DNA of 64,000 nucleotides from Prochlorococcus sp. AG-347-M15 (GTDB lineage: Bacteria; Cyanobacteriota; Cyanobacteriia; PCC-6307; Cyanobiaceae). Under the pieces are notes generated by a model. That model was not told the origin of the DNA. It saw only the letters and a list, made by a program, of their open reading frames with translations, and ran no database searches. Each line of letters opens with the position of its first letter. Within the stretch, counting starts at the first letter, position 1. Position numbers and translations under genes: made by a program. The stretch is from assembly GCA_003281185.1 (NCBI GenBank), contig QCCS01000004.1:1-64000 (forward strand), in the 5' to 3' direction. This document shows positions 29,148 through 39,205 of the stretch, in pieces.

Positions 29148-30608
29148 TTAAAGAATGTTTAATATTGTTTCTCTGTAAATAAATGGATTTTTTTCAGGAA
29201 TAGAATGACTTATGATTTCTAGCGATTCTTCATTTGATATTTTTAAAATATTTTTAATGAGAAAATTAAGGTCCTGGAAATTAGAAAAATTTTCAATTTT
29301 ATTATAATTACCATCTTTGATATCAACTTTTGAATAAAGAAAAGCAGATTTATCTTTATTACTTTTTAGGTTAAAAAAATTTTTTGATATTTTCTCAAAT
29401 TCTTTACCATCAATTAAATGATTACTTATGATTTGTAAATCCCCAGATTCTATTGAATAGATATTTTCAAAAGATAATTGTTTTATAACATCGTCTTTTT
29501 CTTCAAGAATATCTTTGGAATATATCGAATAAATATCTTCATTTTGTTTCAAAGTATATTTGTTGAAATCTTTTAGCTTTTTCAAAGTACTTAAATCAAA
29601 TTGATCTTCATTATTTTTTTCAAACGTAATAAGCCAATCTTTATTTGAATTGAGAATTAAAATGTTTCGATTATTATTTTGATTAAACTCTTCAAAAAAA
29701 CTGAGTTGAAAATCATTTATTAAGGGATTAAGATATTTGTCAAAATTTTTTATATCACAAAAAATTAAATTTTCAGGATTATCTTGATTCGTATTTTCTG
29801 CATTAATCAGCTTATCGTAAGAAAGAATATCAATATTTTTTTTATTATTTAATAAATATGATTTTAAAATTAGTTGCTTATTTTTTAAGTCAAAAGTTGT
29901 AGCAATATTATCCCCATTATTCCCAGTAAAAATTTCTTTATTAAAAAATTTACTTTCCAAAAATTGATTTGTGAATAATATATTTTTTTCATTTTTCAGT
30001 CCATTAAGTTCTCCCTCATATTGGAATTTTTTTTTCTTAAAATTTTCACTAGAGATAATACTTTTTTTGATTAATTTTTTATCTGTTGAAGCAATTATAT
30101 AATTATCTTCGGTTCGGTATATATAGTTAAGGAAATTTATTTTGTTTTCTCTATTAATAGGAATTATCTCATCAATCTGATCTATTTTATTAGGCAAATT
30201 TAATAAATCATCTATTGTTTTTTCTGGCTTAATTTTAAAAACAATCAAAACATCATCTTTAAGCTTTTTATTATTTTCAAAAGTTGAGATTATCAGTTCA
30301 TTATTATAAATATCTTCTAATTTATTTTTGCCTAGATCTATTCCTAAGTAATCTAATATAGAGTCTTTTATTAAAACAAAGTTATCTTCATTTGTTGGAT
30401 TTTTATCCTTTTCATCTTCATTAAAAATATTAAAACCATTTAAATTTGAAATAAATAATAATTTATTGTTTTCAGGTATATATTTTATGATACTTAGTTG
30501 CTCAATATTTGTACTTTGCTCCTTATTTTTATTAGGAGATACTTTTTTAAAACCAAAAAAAAGTAATAAAGATAATAATATTATTATTGCTACTACTCTA
30601 AGTTTCAT
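29148..30608 (-). CDS. Membrane-anchored protein of unknown function (possible remote DUF3352)
   Basis: I do not recognise this gene with confidence. It has a short N-terminal membrane anchor (residues 1-22, KLRVVAIIILLSLLLFFGF) and then about 460 soluble residues, very rich in Asn, Lys, Ile, Asp and Glu, probably outside the cytoplasm. Segments such as YIPENNKLLFISNL and YLGIDLGKNKLEDIYNNELIISTF recall the layout of DUF3352 proteins (a start on a globular repeat, then a LGxxLxxxI..L-type stretch), but this is weak. ATG at 30608 is chosen over the TTG two codons upstream. It stands alone between gltA and a divergent rhodanese gene. Confidence 0.75.
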   Translation of the reverse strand: MKLRVVAIIILLSLLLFFGFKKVSPNKNKEQSTNIEQLSIIKYIPENNKLLFISNLNGFNIFNEDEKDKNPTNEDNFVLIKDSILDYLGIDLGKNKLEDIYNNELIISTFENNKKLKDDVLIVFKIKPEKTIDDLLNLPNKIDQIDEIIPINRENKINFLNYIYRTEDNYIIASTDKKLIKKSIISSENFKKKKFQYEGELNGLKNEKNILFTNQFLESKFFNKEIFTGNNGDNIATTFDLKNKQLILKSYLLNNKKNIDILSYDKLINAENTNQDNPENLIFCDIKNFDKYLNPLINDFQLSFFEEFNQNNNRNILILNSNKDWLITFEKNNEDQFDLSTLKKLKDFNKYTLKQNEDIYSIYSKDILEEKDDVIKQLSFENIYSIESGDLQIISNHLIDGKEFEKISKNFFNLKSNKDKSAFLYSKVDIKDGNYNKIENFSNFQDLNFLIKNILKISNEESLEIISHSIPEKNPFIYRETILNIL

Positions 30609-30697
30609 TATCAATGTTTATTTTTATTTTTAACAATAAAATTCCTACGGCAACTTAATTTATTAAATTGTAAATAACACATCATTTATCCTACAAA

Positions 30698-31048
30698 TTG
30701 GGAAGTTATCCAAAATCTATAAATGCTTCTAGTCTCAATGATTGGTTTAATTCTGAGAAAGAAGATCCAGTCTTGATTGATGTAAGAGAGCAGTCAGAGC
30801 TTGAACTGGCTCGTTTCTCAAAAGAATTTTTACACATACCAATTAGTAAAGTCACCTGTGAATATGTTGAAGAAATATTTGCTGGTTTATTAGATAGAGA
30901 AATTGTAGTTACCTGTCATGCAGGAATAAGAAGTTATAACTTTTCTCAATGGTGCTTAGATAATAATATTGTGAGCGAAATATGGAATTTGGAGGAGGGT
31001 ATTGATGGATGGAGTAGATATATTGACCCATCAATACCAAGGTATTGA
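30698..31048 (+). CDS. Rhodanese-domain protein
   Basis: A single rhodanese domain fills the 116 residues. The active-site loop CHAGIRS (about 74-80) has the catalytic Cys and the Arg six residues on. It may transfer sulfur or act in thiol signalling; the substrate is unknown. The start is TTG at 30698 (MGSYPKSINAS), as no ATG precedes the conserved domain. It ends immediately before the end of trpB on the other strand. Confidence 0.88.
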   Translation: MGSYPKSINASSLNDWFNSEKEDPVLIDVREQSELELARFSKEFLHIPISKVTCEYVEEIFAGLLDREIVVTCHAGIRSYNFSQWCLDNNIVSEIWNLEEGIDGWSRYIDPSIPRY

Positions 31049-32293
31049 TTAAATATCTAATGAAGACGCAACAGTATTAACATCTTTGTCGCCTCTACCA
31101 GAGCAATTGATAACTATATGAGTATCTTTTTCAAGGGTAGGGCATAATTTATCTAACCAAGCAAAGGCATGAGAAGTTTCAAGTGCAGGTATAATTCCTT
31201 CTAGCTCACTAACAAGTTTTAAAGCTTCTAAAGCTTCTTGATCTGTGACTGATCCATATTCTGCTCTACCTATATCTTTTAAATGGCTATGTTCAGGTCC
31301 TACTCCAGGGTAATCTAAACCTGCACTTATTGAGTGAGCTTCTTGTACTTGACCATTATCATCTTGCAAGAGAAGACTCATTGATCCATGCAAAATTCCA
31401 ACTGACCCTTTAGTGATAGTGGCAGCATGTTTGTCAGTTTCAACTCCGCTTCCTGCGGCTTCAACTCCAATAAGACGCACAGAAGTTTCTTTAACAAAAG
31501 GATGAAAAAGCCCCATTGCATTTGATCCCCCACCAACGCAAGCAAGCAAAATATCAGGAAAAGATCCAAATGATTCCAAACATTGTTTTTTAGTTTCTTC
31601 ACCTATAACTGCATGAAAATCTCGCACAATCTTTGGGAAAGGGTGTGGACCTGCAACAGATCCTAAAATGTAGTGTGTGGTTTCGACATTAGAGACCCAA
31701 TCTCTAATGGCTTCACTAGTGGCATCCTTAAGTGTTGCAGTGCCAGAATTTACAACTTTAACTTCAGCTCCAAGAAGTTTCATTCTGAAAACGTTAAGGG
31801 ATTGCCTTTTTATGTCTTCAGCACCCATGTAAATAATACATTTTAAGCCAAATCTCGCACAAACAGTAGCAGTAGCAACTCCATGCTGACCTGCTCCAGT
31901 TTCTGCAATTATTCTTTTTTTGCCCATTCTTATTGCCAGCAAAGCTTGTCCAAGGGCATTATTAATTTTGTGAGCTCCAGTATGATTTAAATCTTCTCTC
32001 TTAAGCCATATTCTAGGAGTTGCTTGTTTGGTTTTGTAATGTTCAGAAAGTCTTTTGGCTTCATAAAGTGGTGTTTCTCTTCCTACATAAGTCTTGAGTA
32101 GATGATTTAATTCTTCTACAAAAAGTTTATCTTTCCATGCATTAGATGCAGCTTTTTCAAGCTCAAAAAGAGCAGGCATTAGCGTTTCAGGAACATATTG
32201 ACCACCATATTTTCCAAATCTTCCCTCTTTGGAAGGTTGATTTAAATCGTCATTTTTATAGTTTTGGTCTTTGCGAGAAAATGTACTTACCAC
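31049..32293 (-). CDS. trpB: Tryptophan synthase beta chain (TrpB)
   Basis: TrpB makes tryptophan from indole and serine with pyridoxal phosphate. The PLP lysine is Lys109 in [13 protein letters not shown]; the phosphate loop GGGSNAMG and the conserved [19 protein letters not shown] (about 25-43) are present. The length of 414 is normal. The start is GTG at 32293. trpA is not beside it, as is common in cyanobacteria. It is divergent from the SUI1-family gene. Confidence 0.97.
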   Translation of the reverse strand: MVSTFSRKDQNYKNDDLNQPSKEGRFGKYGGQYVPETLMPALFELEKAASNAWKDKLFVEELNHLLKTYVGRETPLYEAKRLSEHYKTKQATPRIWLKREDLNHTGAHKINNALGQALLAIRMGKKRIIAETGAGQHGVATATVCARFGLKCIIYMGAEDIKRQSLNVFRMKLLGAEVKVVNSGTATLKDATSEAIRDWVSNVETTHYILGSVAGPHPFPKIVRDFHAVIGEETKKQCLESFGSFPDILLACVGGGSNAMGLFHPFVKETSVRLIGVEAAGSGVETDKHAATITKGSVGILHGSMSLLLQDDNGQVQEAHSISAGLDYPGVGPEHSHLKDIGRAEYGSVTDQEALEALKLVSELEGIIPALETSHAFAWLDKLCPTLEKDTHIVINCSGRGDKDVNTVASSLDI

Positions 32294-32341
32294 TTTTTCT
32301 ATAGAATAAGTATTAACTAACTATAGATTATTTTGAAAATA

Positions 32342-32653
32342 ATGGGAAAAAAGAATTGGATCGAATTTGATAATCAAGAAAAACAATCTGAAGAAGCAGC
32401 TAAGGTAGATAATGTTACTAAAAGATCAAAAATAAATATTTCAAAGCAAAAAAAAGGTAAAAAGGGAAAAACTGTAACTTTAATTAGAGGCTTAGGCACT
32501 GAGGATGAAATCTTATTAAAAGAATTACTAAAAAAAATTAAAGTTTTTTGTGGAACTGGAGGAACATTGATTGATAGAAATATCCAGTTACAAGGTGATA
32601 TGGTATCGAAATCAGTTGAGTTTCTTCGTAAAGAGGGATTTCATAATTTATGA
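32342..32653 (+). CDS. SUI1/eIF1-like translation factor (YciH family)
   Basis: The domain (about residues 34-103) matches bacterial SUI1-like proteins related to eIF1, ending KSVEFLRKEGFHNL. The N-terminus before it is basic and hydrophilic (KKNWIEF..., KQKKGKKGKTVTLIRGL). Bacterial members may influence start-codon choice, but this is not settled. I choose ATG 32342 (MGKKNWIEF, 103 residues); a TTG 9 bases upstream would add three residues. cysC follows in the same direction. Confidence 0.87.
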   Translation: MGKKNWIEFDNQEKQSEEAAKVDNVTKRSKINISKQKKGKKGKTVTLIRGLGTEDEILLKELLKKIKVFCGTGGTLIDRNIQLQGDMVSKSVEFLRKEGFHNL

Positions 32654-32683
32654 AGCAAGGGTTAGGATAGGTTTTTAATTTTG

Positions 32684-33319
32684 ATGATGCAAAAAATGAA
32701 AGAACAAGATCAAACAAAGTCAACAAATATAAAGTGGCACAACTTAACTATTGACAGAGAAAAGTTAGAGAAAATGAGAGGTCATAAAGGTATGGTTATC
32801 TGGTTTACAGGTTTATCTGGTTCTGGTAAGAGTACTTTGGCCAACGCTTTAAATGAAGTTTTACACTTAGATGGTTTTTCGACTTATGTGTTGGATGGAG
32901 ATAATATTAGACACGGTTTATGTAAAGATCTTGGTTTTTCGGATGAAGATAGAGAAGAAAATATAAGAAGAATTGGCGAAGTTGCGAATTTATTTATGAA
33001 TGCTGGGATAATAACTATTACAGCATTCGTTTCGCCATTTATTAGTGATAGAGATAAGGTGAGAAAAATTATTGGATCTAAGGATTTTATTGAAGTTTAT
33101 TGTTCTGCTGATATCAAAGTTTGCGAAAATAGAGATACTAAAGGTCTTTATAAGAAAGCTCGTTTGGGTGAAATTAAGGAATTTACAGGGATTTCTAGTC
33201 CATATGAAGCTCCTCATAATCCTGAAATTGTTGTTGATACAGGTTCGTTAGATTTAAATGATTCCGTTGAAAAAGTTATTAACTACCTTAAAAAAGAAAA
33301 CTTTCTTAACAAGGCCTAA
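32684..33319 (+). CDS. cysC: Adenylylsulfate kinase (CysC)
   Basis: CysC phosphorylates adenosine 5'-phosphosulfate to PAPS for sulfate assimilation. The P-loop GLSGSGKST (about 44-52) and the conserved LDGDNIRHGLCKDLGFS stretch are present. Later come FVSPFISDRDKVR and GLYKKARLGEIKEFTGISSPYE. About 210 residues is normal. The start could be ATG 32684, 32687 or 32696; the 32684 choice has a GGATAGG-like site about a dozen bases upstream. It follows the SUI1 gene by 30 bases. Confidence 0.94.
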   Translation: MMQKMKEQDQTKSTNIKWHNLTIDREKLEKMRGHKGMVIWFTGLSGSGKSTLANALNEVLHLDGFSTYVLDGDNIRHGLCKDLGFSDEDREENIRRIGEVANLFMNAGIITITAFVSPFISDRDKVRKIIGSKDFIEVYCSADIKVCENRDTKGLYKKARLGEIKEFTGISSPYEAPHNPEIVVDTGSLDLNDSVEKVINYLKKENFLNKA

Positions 33320-33334
33320 TAGAAAAATATTAGT

Positions 33335-33871
33335 TCATTTATTTTGAAGATAATTGTCAGGTCCAATAGTTGATAATTTATTATTTTTATTTCTTACCTG
33401 TGTATGTAGATTTTCTCTGAATTCTTTTAAATTTTTCTTTATGGATTCATCAAATAAACTTATCATCTCTATTGCCAATAATCCAGCATTCTGTCCTCCA
33501 TTAATTGCAACTGTTGCAACTGGAATTCCAGCGGGCATTTGAACGATTGATAAAAGAGAATCAATTCCCTTCAGTGTCTTACTCTCTACTGGTACTCCAA
33601 TTACAGGAATGCAAGTTATTGATGCCAGCATTCCTGGAAGATGAGCAGCACCCCCAGCACCGGCAATTATTACTTTTATGTTTTCTGATTCTGCATTTTT
33701 TGCATATTCCATCATTTCAATAGGTGTTCGATGGGCAGAAAGTATACAAACTTCAGTTTTTATTCCAAATTCTCTTAAAATATCTACAGCAGGTTTCAAT
33801 GTTTTTAGATCTGAATCACTACCCATTACGACAGCGATTTTATAAATATCTTTAGAATTCAATTCTGACAA
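33335..33871 (-). CDS. purE: N5-carboxyaminoimidazole ribonucleotide mutase (PurE)
   Basis: PurE moves the carboxyl group of N5-CAIR to give CAIR in purine synthesis. The MGSDSDLKTLKPA (about 16-28), the catalytic SAHRTP loop (about 45-50) and AGAGGAAHLPGMLAS are intact. The length is 178. The start is TTG at 33871 (MSELNSKDIYK), as no ATG lies upstream in frame. It is convergent with cysC and divergent from chlM. Confidence 0.95.
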   Translation of the reverse strand: MSELNSKDIYKIAVVMGSDSDLKTLKPAVDILREFGIKTEVCILSAHRTPIEMMEYAKNAESENIKVIIAGAGGAAHLPGMLASITCIPVIGVPVESKTLKGIDSLLSIVQMPAGIPVATVAINGGQNAGLLAIEMISLFDESIKKNLKEFRENLHTQVRNKNNKLSTIGPDNYLQNK

Positions 33872-33892
33872 AATAACAAATCAATTCTTTCC

Positions 33893-33898
33893 TATAAT
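33893..33898 (+). promoter_or_regulatory. Putative -10 box of chlM
   Basis: TATAAT at 33893-33898 lies 62 bases before the chlM ATG and would start transcription at about 33905. The best -35-like hexamer, CTGACA at 33865-33870, is 22 bases away, longer than usual, so the -35 half is doubtful. Confidence 0.4.
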
Positions 33899-33960
33899 GG
33901 CGTGCAATTAATTTGGTGCCAGTTAGTTAATATGAAAAGAATAAATTTTCATAGAATATT

Positions 33961-34662
33961 ATGAAGTCTAATAAGATTATCGAAAAAAGTGAAGTCAGGG
34001 AATATTTTAATGGCACTGGCTTTGAAAGATGGAATAAAATTTACAGCAAATCTGATGAAATTAATACAGTTCAGAAAAATATTAGGAAAGGACATCAAAA
34101 AACTGTAGATGATGTAGTCACATTCATCAAAAATTATCCTGAACTAACAAAAAAAAGTTATTGTGATGCAGGATGCGGTGTTGGAAGTCTTTCCATACCA
34201 CTTCTTAGACTAGGTATCAAAGAACTGCAGATGAGCGATATTTCTTCTGAAATGATTAAAGAAACAAAAAAACGCATTCATGAATTAGGTTTGAATCAAG
34301 GTAAGATAAAATATGAAGTCTGTGATCTGGAAAAATTAAAAGGATTATTTGATGTTGTAGTTTGTTTGGATGTATTTATTCATTATCCTCAACCTGTCGC
34401 AGAAGAAATGGTTCAACATCTTTGTGATTTAAGTAAAGAAAAACTTATCGTAAGCTTTGCTCCATATACTCCAGTACTTGCTGTTCTAAAAAATATTGGG
34501 AAATTATTTCCTGGCTCAAGTAAAACTACAAGAGCCTATACATTGAAAGAAAAGGGCATTATTAATGCTGCTAAAGAAAAAGGATTTACGGTGATTAAAA
34601 AGAAATTAAATCAAGCTCCTTTTTATTTTTCAAAGCTAATTGAATTCGAAAAAATCAAATAA
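33961..34662 (+). CDS. chlM: Magnesium protoporphyrin IX methyltransferase (ChlM)
   Basis: ChlM methylates Mg-protoporphyrin IX with S-adenosylmethionine, an early chlorophyll-specific step. The SAM-binding CDAGCGVGSLSIPL (about 62-75) and the downstream CLDVFIHYPQ are present. The 233 residues fit the family, including YFNGTGFERWNKIYS near the start, which is typical of ChlM. It converges with the Ycf29-type regulator with one base between the stops. Confidence 0.95.
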   Translation: MKSNKIIEKSEVREYFNGTGFERWNKIYSKSDEINTVQKNIRKGHQKTVDDVVTFIKNYPELTKKSYCDAGCGVGSLSIPLLRLGIKELQMSDISSEMIKETKKRIHELGLNQGKIKYEVCDLEKLKGLFDVVVCLDVFIHYPQPVAEEMVQHLCDLSKEKLIVSFAPYTPVLAVLKNIGKLFPGSSKTTRAYTLKEKGIINAAKEKGFTVIKKKLNQAPFYFSKLIEFEKIK

Positions 34663-34663
34663 T

Positions 34664-35392
34664 TCATTTCACTAAATGATTTTCAAGTGCATAACGGACC
34701 AATTCGGTTCGGCTAGATGTACCTGTCTTTATAAAAAGTCTACTTACATATTTTTCAACATTTCTAATAGAGGTTTCAAGCTGTCTTGCAATTTCCTTGT
34801 TCATCAGCCCCTCTGCTACAAGTTGAAGTACACTTGCTTCTCTTGGAGTAAAACTAGGAAGATTTATTTTATTTTCTGAATTAGTCGGATTTTGGTCTGT
34901 GAGCATAGATTTTATTTCAGTAATTTGCTTAGCCATTTTGCTGACATCAATATCTGCGAATCGTGCTGCTTCTTTTAATAATCGTTCTTGTCTGTTGATT
35001 ACATTTTTAACTCTTGCAGCTAATTCATCGGGATCGAAAGGTTTGGAAATATAATCATCAACGCCTGCAAGATAACCTTCTGTTCTGTCTAATGTCATTC
35101 CTTTTGCAGTTAAAAAAATAACCGGAGTTCCTCCTAATTTTTCATCTTCTCTAATTTTTTCTAATAAAGCATAACCGTTAGATCGGGGCATCATAATATC
35201 GCTAATTATCAAATCGGGAAAAACTGTTTGAGCTTTTTCCCAGCCATCTTCTCCGTCAACTGCAATAAATATTTCAAAGCCCTCATCTTCTAGAAATGTT
35301 TTAACAGCTGTTCTTAAACCAGGCTCATCATCAACTAGTAAAATTCTTGATTTTCTTACCGGTTCATTATTTATTTGATTAATTTCATTCAT
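34664..35392 (-). CDS. NarL-family response regulator (Ycf29/Rre1 type)
   Basis: The receiver domain (about 15-130) has ILLVDDEPGLR and the phosphoacceptor Asp in LIISDIMMPR. A LuxR-type helix-turn-helix follows (about 177-238: FTPREASVLQLVAEGLMNKEIARQ). In domain order and in the conserved linker (ARFADIDVSKMAKQITEIKSML) it matches the Ycf29 group, whose Synechocystis member is Rre1, a stress regulator linked with Hik2/Hik34. No kinase gene lies next to it. The gene is divergent from the cysteine desulfurase. Confidence 0.88.
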   Translation of the reverse strand: MNEINQINNEPVRKSRILLVDDEPGLRTAVKTFLEDEGFEIFIAVDGEDGWEKAQTVFPDLIISDIMMPRSNGYALLEKIREDEKLGGTPVIFLTAKGMTLDRTEGYLAGVDDYISKPFDPDELAARVKNVINRQERLLKEAARFADIDVSKMAKQITEIKSMLTDQNPTNSENKINLPSFTPREASVLQLVAEGLMNKEIARQLETSIRNVEKYVSRLFIKTGTSSRTELVRYALENHLVK

Positions 35393-35451
35393 TTTTTTAA
35401 TTCATAAATTTGATTTTCTAGTAATAAACAGAATTTTATATACTAAACATA

Positions 35452-36597
35452 ATGCTATCAACTCCCATACTACTAGACTATCAATCTTCGACTCCTTGCT
35501 CTAAAGATGTCGTTGATTCTATGCAACCTTTTTGGAGTGAGATATTTTCTAACCCTGCAAACAAATCTAATTTGGCGGGGATTAATGCGAGCGCTATATT
35601 GGAAGCCTCAAGAGAAAAAATAGAACAAAGTTTGTTTCTTAAGAATAAAAAAGTTATTTTTACAAGTGGAGCAACTGAATCTAATAACTTAGCCTTATTA
35701 GGTTTTGCAAGAAATTTCTATAAAAAAACAGGAAATTATGGACATATTATTACCTTAAAAACGGAGCATAAAGCTGTTTTGGAGCCCTTATACCAATTAA
35801 AAAAAGAGGGATTTATGGTTACAGAAATTAATCCTGAGAAAGATGGCTTAATTTCAGAAGAACAATTCAAAAAAAATATAAGAGAAGATACATTTCTAGT
35901 TAGTGTCATGTTGGCAAATAACGAAATAGGAGTTATTCAGCCCATAGAAAATATTTCAAAAATATGTAAATCGAGAGGAATAATATTTCACTCTGATTTT
36001 GCACAATGTTTAGGTTATATGGCGTTAGACAATCTTTTATCAGATGTAAACATGATAACGATGAGTTCTCATAAAATATATGGTCCTAAAGGAATAGGAC
36101 TTCTTTTGATTGATGAAGAAATTAATCTTGAGCCTTTAATTGTTGGAGGAGGTCAGGAATATGGTCTTAGGTCTGGCACATTACCTCTTCCTTTAGTAGT
36201 TGGCTTTGCTAAAGCGATAGAGATAGCAGTTTTTAATCAAAAAAATAATGCTGAGAAATTACTTTTTTATAGAAATAACCTTTTAGAAGGATTGTTAAAA
36301 AATAATTCTGGTTTATTAATTAATGGCTCCATAGAAAAAAGATTACCTCACAATTTAAATTTGACCGTATTGGATTTAAACGGAGCAAAGTTTCATAAAA
36401 TTTTAAAATCTAAAATAATTTGTTCCACTGGATCTGCATGTAGTAATGGTGAACCATCTCATGTTTTACTAGCCTTAGGTAGATCTATTAAAGAAGCAGA
36501 ATCTTCAATAAGGTTAAGTATTGGATTAAATACTAATTCAAAAGATATAAAACAAGCAATTCATATTCTTACAGATACGATCGCATCATTACGATAG
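35452..36597 (+). CDS. Cysteine desulfurase (NifS/IscS-like)
   Basis: This PLP enzyme takes sulfur from cysteine for Fe-S clusters or tRNA thiolation. The PLP lysine is Lys208 in SSHKIYGPKG and the active-site cysteine is Cys330 in CSTGSACSNG. FTSGATESNNLALLG (70-84) is another NifS mark. The length of 381 is typical of group I. It is a lone gene; whether it serves IscU-type, SUF or tRNA partners is not shown. Confidence 0.93.
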   Translation: MLSTPILLDYQSSTPCSKDVVDSMQPFWSEIFSNPANKSNLAGINASAILEASREKIEQSLFLKNKKVIFTSGATESNNLALLGFARNFYKKTGNYGHIITLKTEHKAVLEPLYQLKKEGFMVTEINPEKDGLISEEQFKKNIREDTFLVSVMLANNEIGVIQPIENISKICKSRGIIFHSDFAQCLGYMALDNLLSDVNMITMSSHKIYGPKGIGLLLIDEEINLEPLIVGGGQEYGLRSGTLPLPLVVGFAKAIEIAVFNQKNNAEKLLFYRNNLLEGLLKNNSGLLINGSIEKRLPHNLNLTVLDLNGAKFHKILKSKIICSTGSACSNGEPSHVLLALGRSIKEAESSIRLSIGLNTNSKDIKQAIHILTDTIASLR

Positions 36598-36610
36598 AAA
36601 TTATCGGCTT

Positions 36611-37513
36611 TTAATTTAATTGAGCAATTCTTAATTTTCCACTTCTAGCTCTTTTATTTAGTTCGACTTCTTGTATGGAAGGAGTTATTGGCTTTTTTGT
36701 CAGGTTTTTTAGTCTTTGATCATTCTTAAAACAACTTTTAACTAACCTATCTTCAAGGGAATGAAAACTAATAATAGAAATAATGCCCCCTGGCAAAAGC
36801 CATTCGGGTACAGCTTGCAAAAATTTTTCTAATACTTCAATTTCTTTATTAACAGCAATTCTTAGTGCTTGAAATGTTCTTGTTGCTGGATGAATTTTTT
36901 TATATCTTTGTTTTGGTGGGAAGCAGCCTGCAATAGAATAAGCTAATTCTTTTGTCCCTGAATATTTCCCATTTTCCTTCAAATCCAATTTTATTTTCCT
37001 AGCAATCTTTCTTGATAATCTCTCATCTCCATATTTATAGATTAGGTTAGCTAGATCTTTTTCATTTAAATCCTCAATTAATTTCTCTGCATCAACATCA
37101 AGAAAAGGATTCATGCGCATATCAAGTGGACCATCTTTTTGAAAACTAAATCCTCTTTTAGGGTCATCAATTTGGTTACTATTTACTCCAAGATCTGCAA
37201 TCACAAAAGAAACTTTTTCTTTTGGTACAAAATCCGCAAAATTTGAAGCCCTTATATCAATCCTACCTTTAAACTCATTAAGCTTTTTTGATGCTGATTT
37301 TCTTGCGAATGGATCTTGATCAAGTCCAATTATATTTAAATCCGAATATTTACTCAATAAATGATAAGAGTGCCCGCCTCCGCCTAAAGTTGCGTCTATT
37401 CCCTTAAGTTGATTGTTATGTATAAGTGGGTAATGCTCTAATGAGGCCATAATCTCATCTTTCATAACTGATTGATGGTTGAAAAAAGATGAATCAGATA
37501 GGTCAGTTTGCAT
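36611..37513 (-). CDS. rsmH: 16S rRNA m4C1402 methyltransferase (RsmH/MraW)
   Basis: RsmH methylates N4 of C1402 in 16S rRNA using SAM. Key parts are HQSVMKDEI, DATLGGGGHSYHLL (about 41-54), GLDQDPFA, DLGVNSNQIDD and ISFHSLEDRLVK, all as in the family. The length of 300 is normal. It ends 14 bases from the cysteine desulfurase stop and is divergent from ndhH. Unlike in many bacteria it is not in a cell-division cluster. Confidence 0.96.
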   Translation of the reverse strand: MQTDLSDSSFFNHQSVMKDEIMASLEHYPLIHNNQLKGIDATLGGGGHSYHLLSKYSDLNIIGLDQDPFARKSASKKLNEFKGRIDIRASNFADFVPKEKVSFVIADLGVNSNQIDDPKRGFSFQKDGPLDMRMNPFLDVDAEKLIEDLNEKDLANLIYKYGDERLSRKIARKIKLDLKENGKYSGTKELAYSIAGCFPPKQRYKKIHPATRTFQALRIAVNKEIEVLEKFLQAVPEWLLPGGIISIISFHSLEDRLVKSCFKNDQRLKNLTKKPITPSIQEVELNKRARSGKLRIAQLN

Positions 37514-37551
37514 AACTTTCGAGTAAGATTTATTTAGAAGTTAAATTTCGA

Positions 37552-38739
37552 ATGGCTCAGCTAGAGACTAGAACAGAACCAATGGTGGTCAATTTTGGCC
37601 CTCACCATCCTTCAATGCATGGGGTTTTAAGGTTAGTTGTAACTCTTGATGGTGAGAATGTCATTGATTGTGAGCCAGTAATTGGATATTTACATAGAGG
37701 AATGGAAAAGATAGCTGAAAATAGGACAAATGTAATGTATGTCCCTTATGTAAGCAGAATGGATTATGCAGCAGGAATGTTTTATGAAGCCATTGTAGTA
37801 AATGCTCCTGAAAGATTAGCTAATATTCCAGTCCCCAAAAGAGCTAGTTACATCAGAGTTCTTATGCTCGAACTTAATCGTATCGCTAATCATCTTTTAT
37901 GGCTTGGTCCCTTTTTAGCAGATGTAGGAGCTCAAACTCCATTTTTCTATATTTTTAGAGAAAGAGAGATGATCTATGATCTTTGGGAAGCTGCTACTGG
38001 GCAAAGGCTAATAAATAATAATTTCTTTAGGATAGGTGGTGTTGCATGTGATCTACCATACGGATGGATAGAAAAATGCATAGACTTTTGCAATTGGTTC
38101 GGTCCTAAAATAGATGAATACGAAAAATTAATCACAAATAATCCAATTTTTAGAAAAAGAATTGAAGGTCTTGGAACAATACAAAGGGACCAAGCAATTA
38201 ATTGGTCTTTGTCTGGGCCAATGCTTAGAGCTTCTGGAGTTTCCTGGGATTTAAGGAAAGTCGATAGTTATGAATGTTATGACGATTTTGATTGGCAGAT
38301 TGCTTCAGAAAAAGAAGGAGATTGTTATGCGAGATATCGAGTAAGAGTTGAAGAAATGAGACAATCACTAAGTATCATTCGCCAAGCATGCAAAATGATT
38401 CCAGGAGGTCCAACAGAAAATTTAGAAGCTCAAAGAATGGCGACTGAAGATAAGAAAAGTGAAATATTTGGTATTGACTATCAATATGTAGCTAAGAAGG
38501 TTGCTCCAACTTTTAAAATTCCTAACGGAGAATTATATACAAGATTAGAGTCCGGCAAAGGAGAAATAGGTGTATTTATTCAAGGAAATAATGAAGTTAC
38601 CCCATGGAGATTTAAAATTAGAGCAGCTGATTTAAATAATCTGCAAATATTGCCTCATATTCTTAAAGGTGCCAAAATCGCTGATATTATGGCAATCCTT
38701 GGTTCAATAGATGTCATTATGGGATCTGTTGATAGATAA
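37552..38739 (+). CDS. ndhH: NDH-1 subunit H (NdhH, 49 kDa)
   Basis: NdhH (NuoD) forms the quinone-binding chamber of NDH-1 with NdhA and NdhK. The N-terminus has [16 protein letters not shown] (about 14-29) and the C-terminus ends IMGSVDR as in the family. [18 protein letters not shown] is also present. The length of 395 is typical. The thioesterase of the phylloquinone pathway follows after 10 bases, so quinone synthesis and a quinone-reducing enzyme may share one transcript. Confidence 0.97.
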   Translation: MAQLETRTEPMVVNFGPHHPSMHGVLRLVVTLDGENVIDCEPVIGYLHRGMEKIAENRTNVMYVPYVSRMDYAAGMFYEAIVVNAPERLANIPVPKRASYIRVLMLELNRIANHLLWLGPFLADVGAQTPFFYIFREREMIYDLWEAATGQRLINNNFFRIGGVACDLPYGWIEKCIDFCNWFGPKIDEYEKLITNNPIFRKRIEGLGTIQRDQAINWSLSGPMLRASGVSWDLRKVDSYECYDDFDWQIASEKEGDCYARYRVRVEEMRQSLSIIRQACKMIPGGPTENLEAQRMATEDKKSEIFGIDYQYVAKKVAPTFKIPNGELYTRLESGKGEIGVFIQGNNEVTPWRFKIRAADLNNLQILPHILKGAKIADIMAILGSIDVIMGSVDR

Positions 38740-38749
38740 TTTTTTTTAA

Positions 38750-39202
<453 letters not shown>

Positions 39203-39205
39203 TTA

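Noticed and set aside
33505..33723. Frame opposite purE
   Set aside because: purE is complete with all motifs on the minus strand; this frame has no start context or family likeness.
34680..34720. GGTTCGG resembling a tRNA T-loop
   Set aside because: It lies inside the Ycf29-type regulator coding region and no stems are formed around it.
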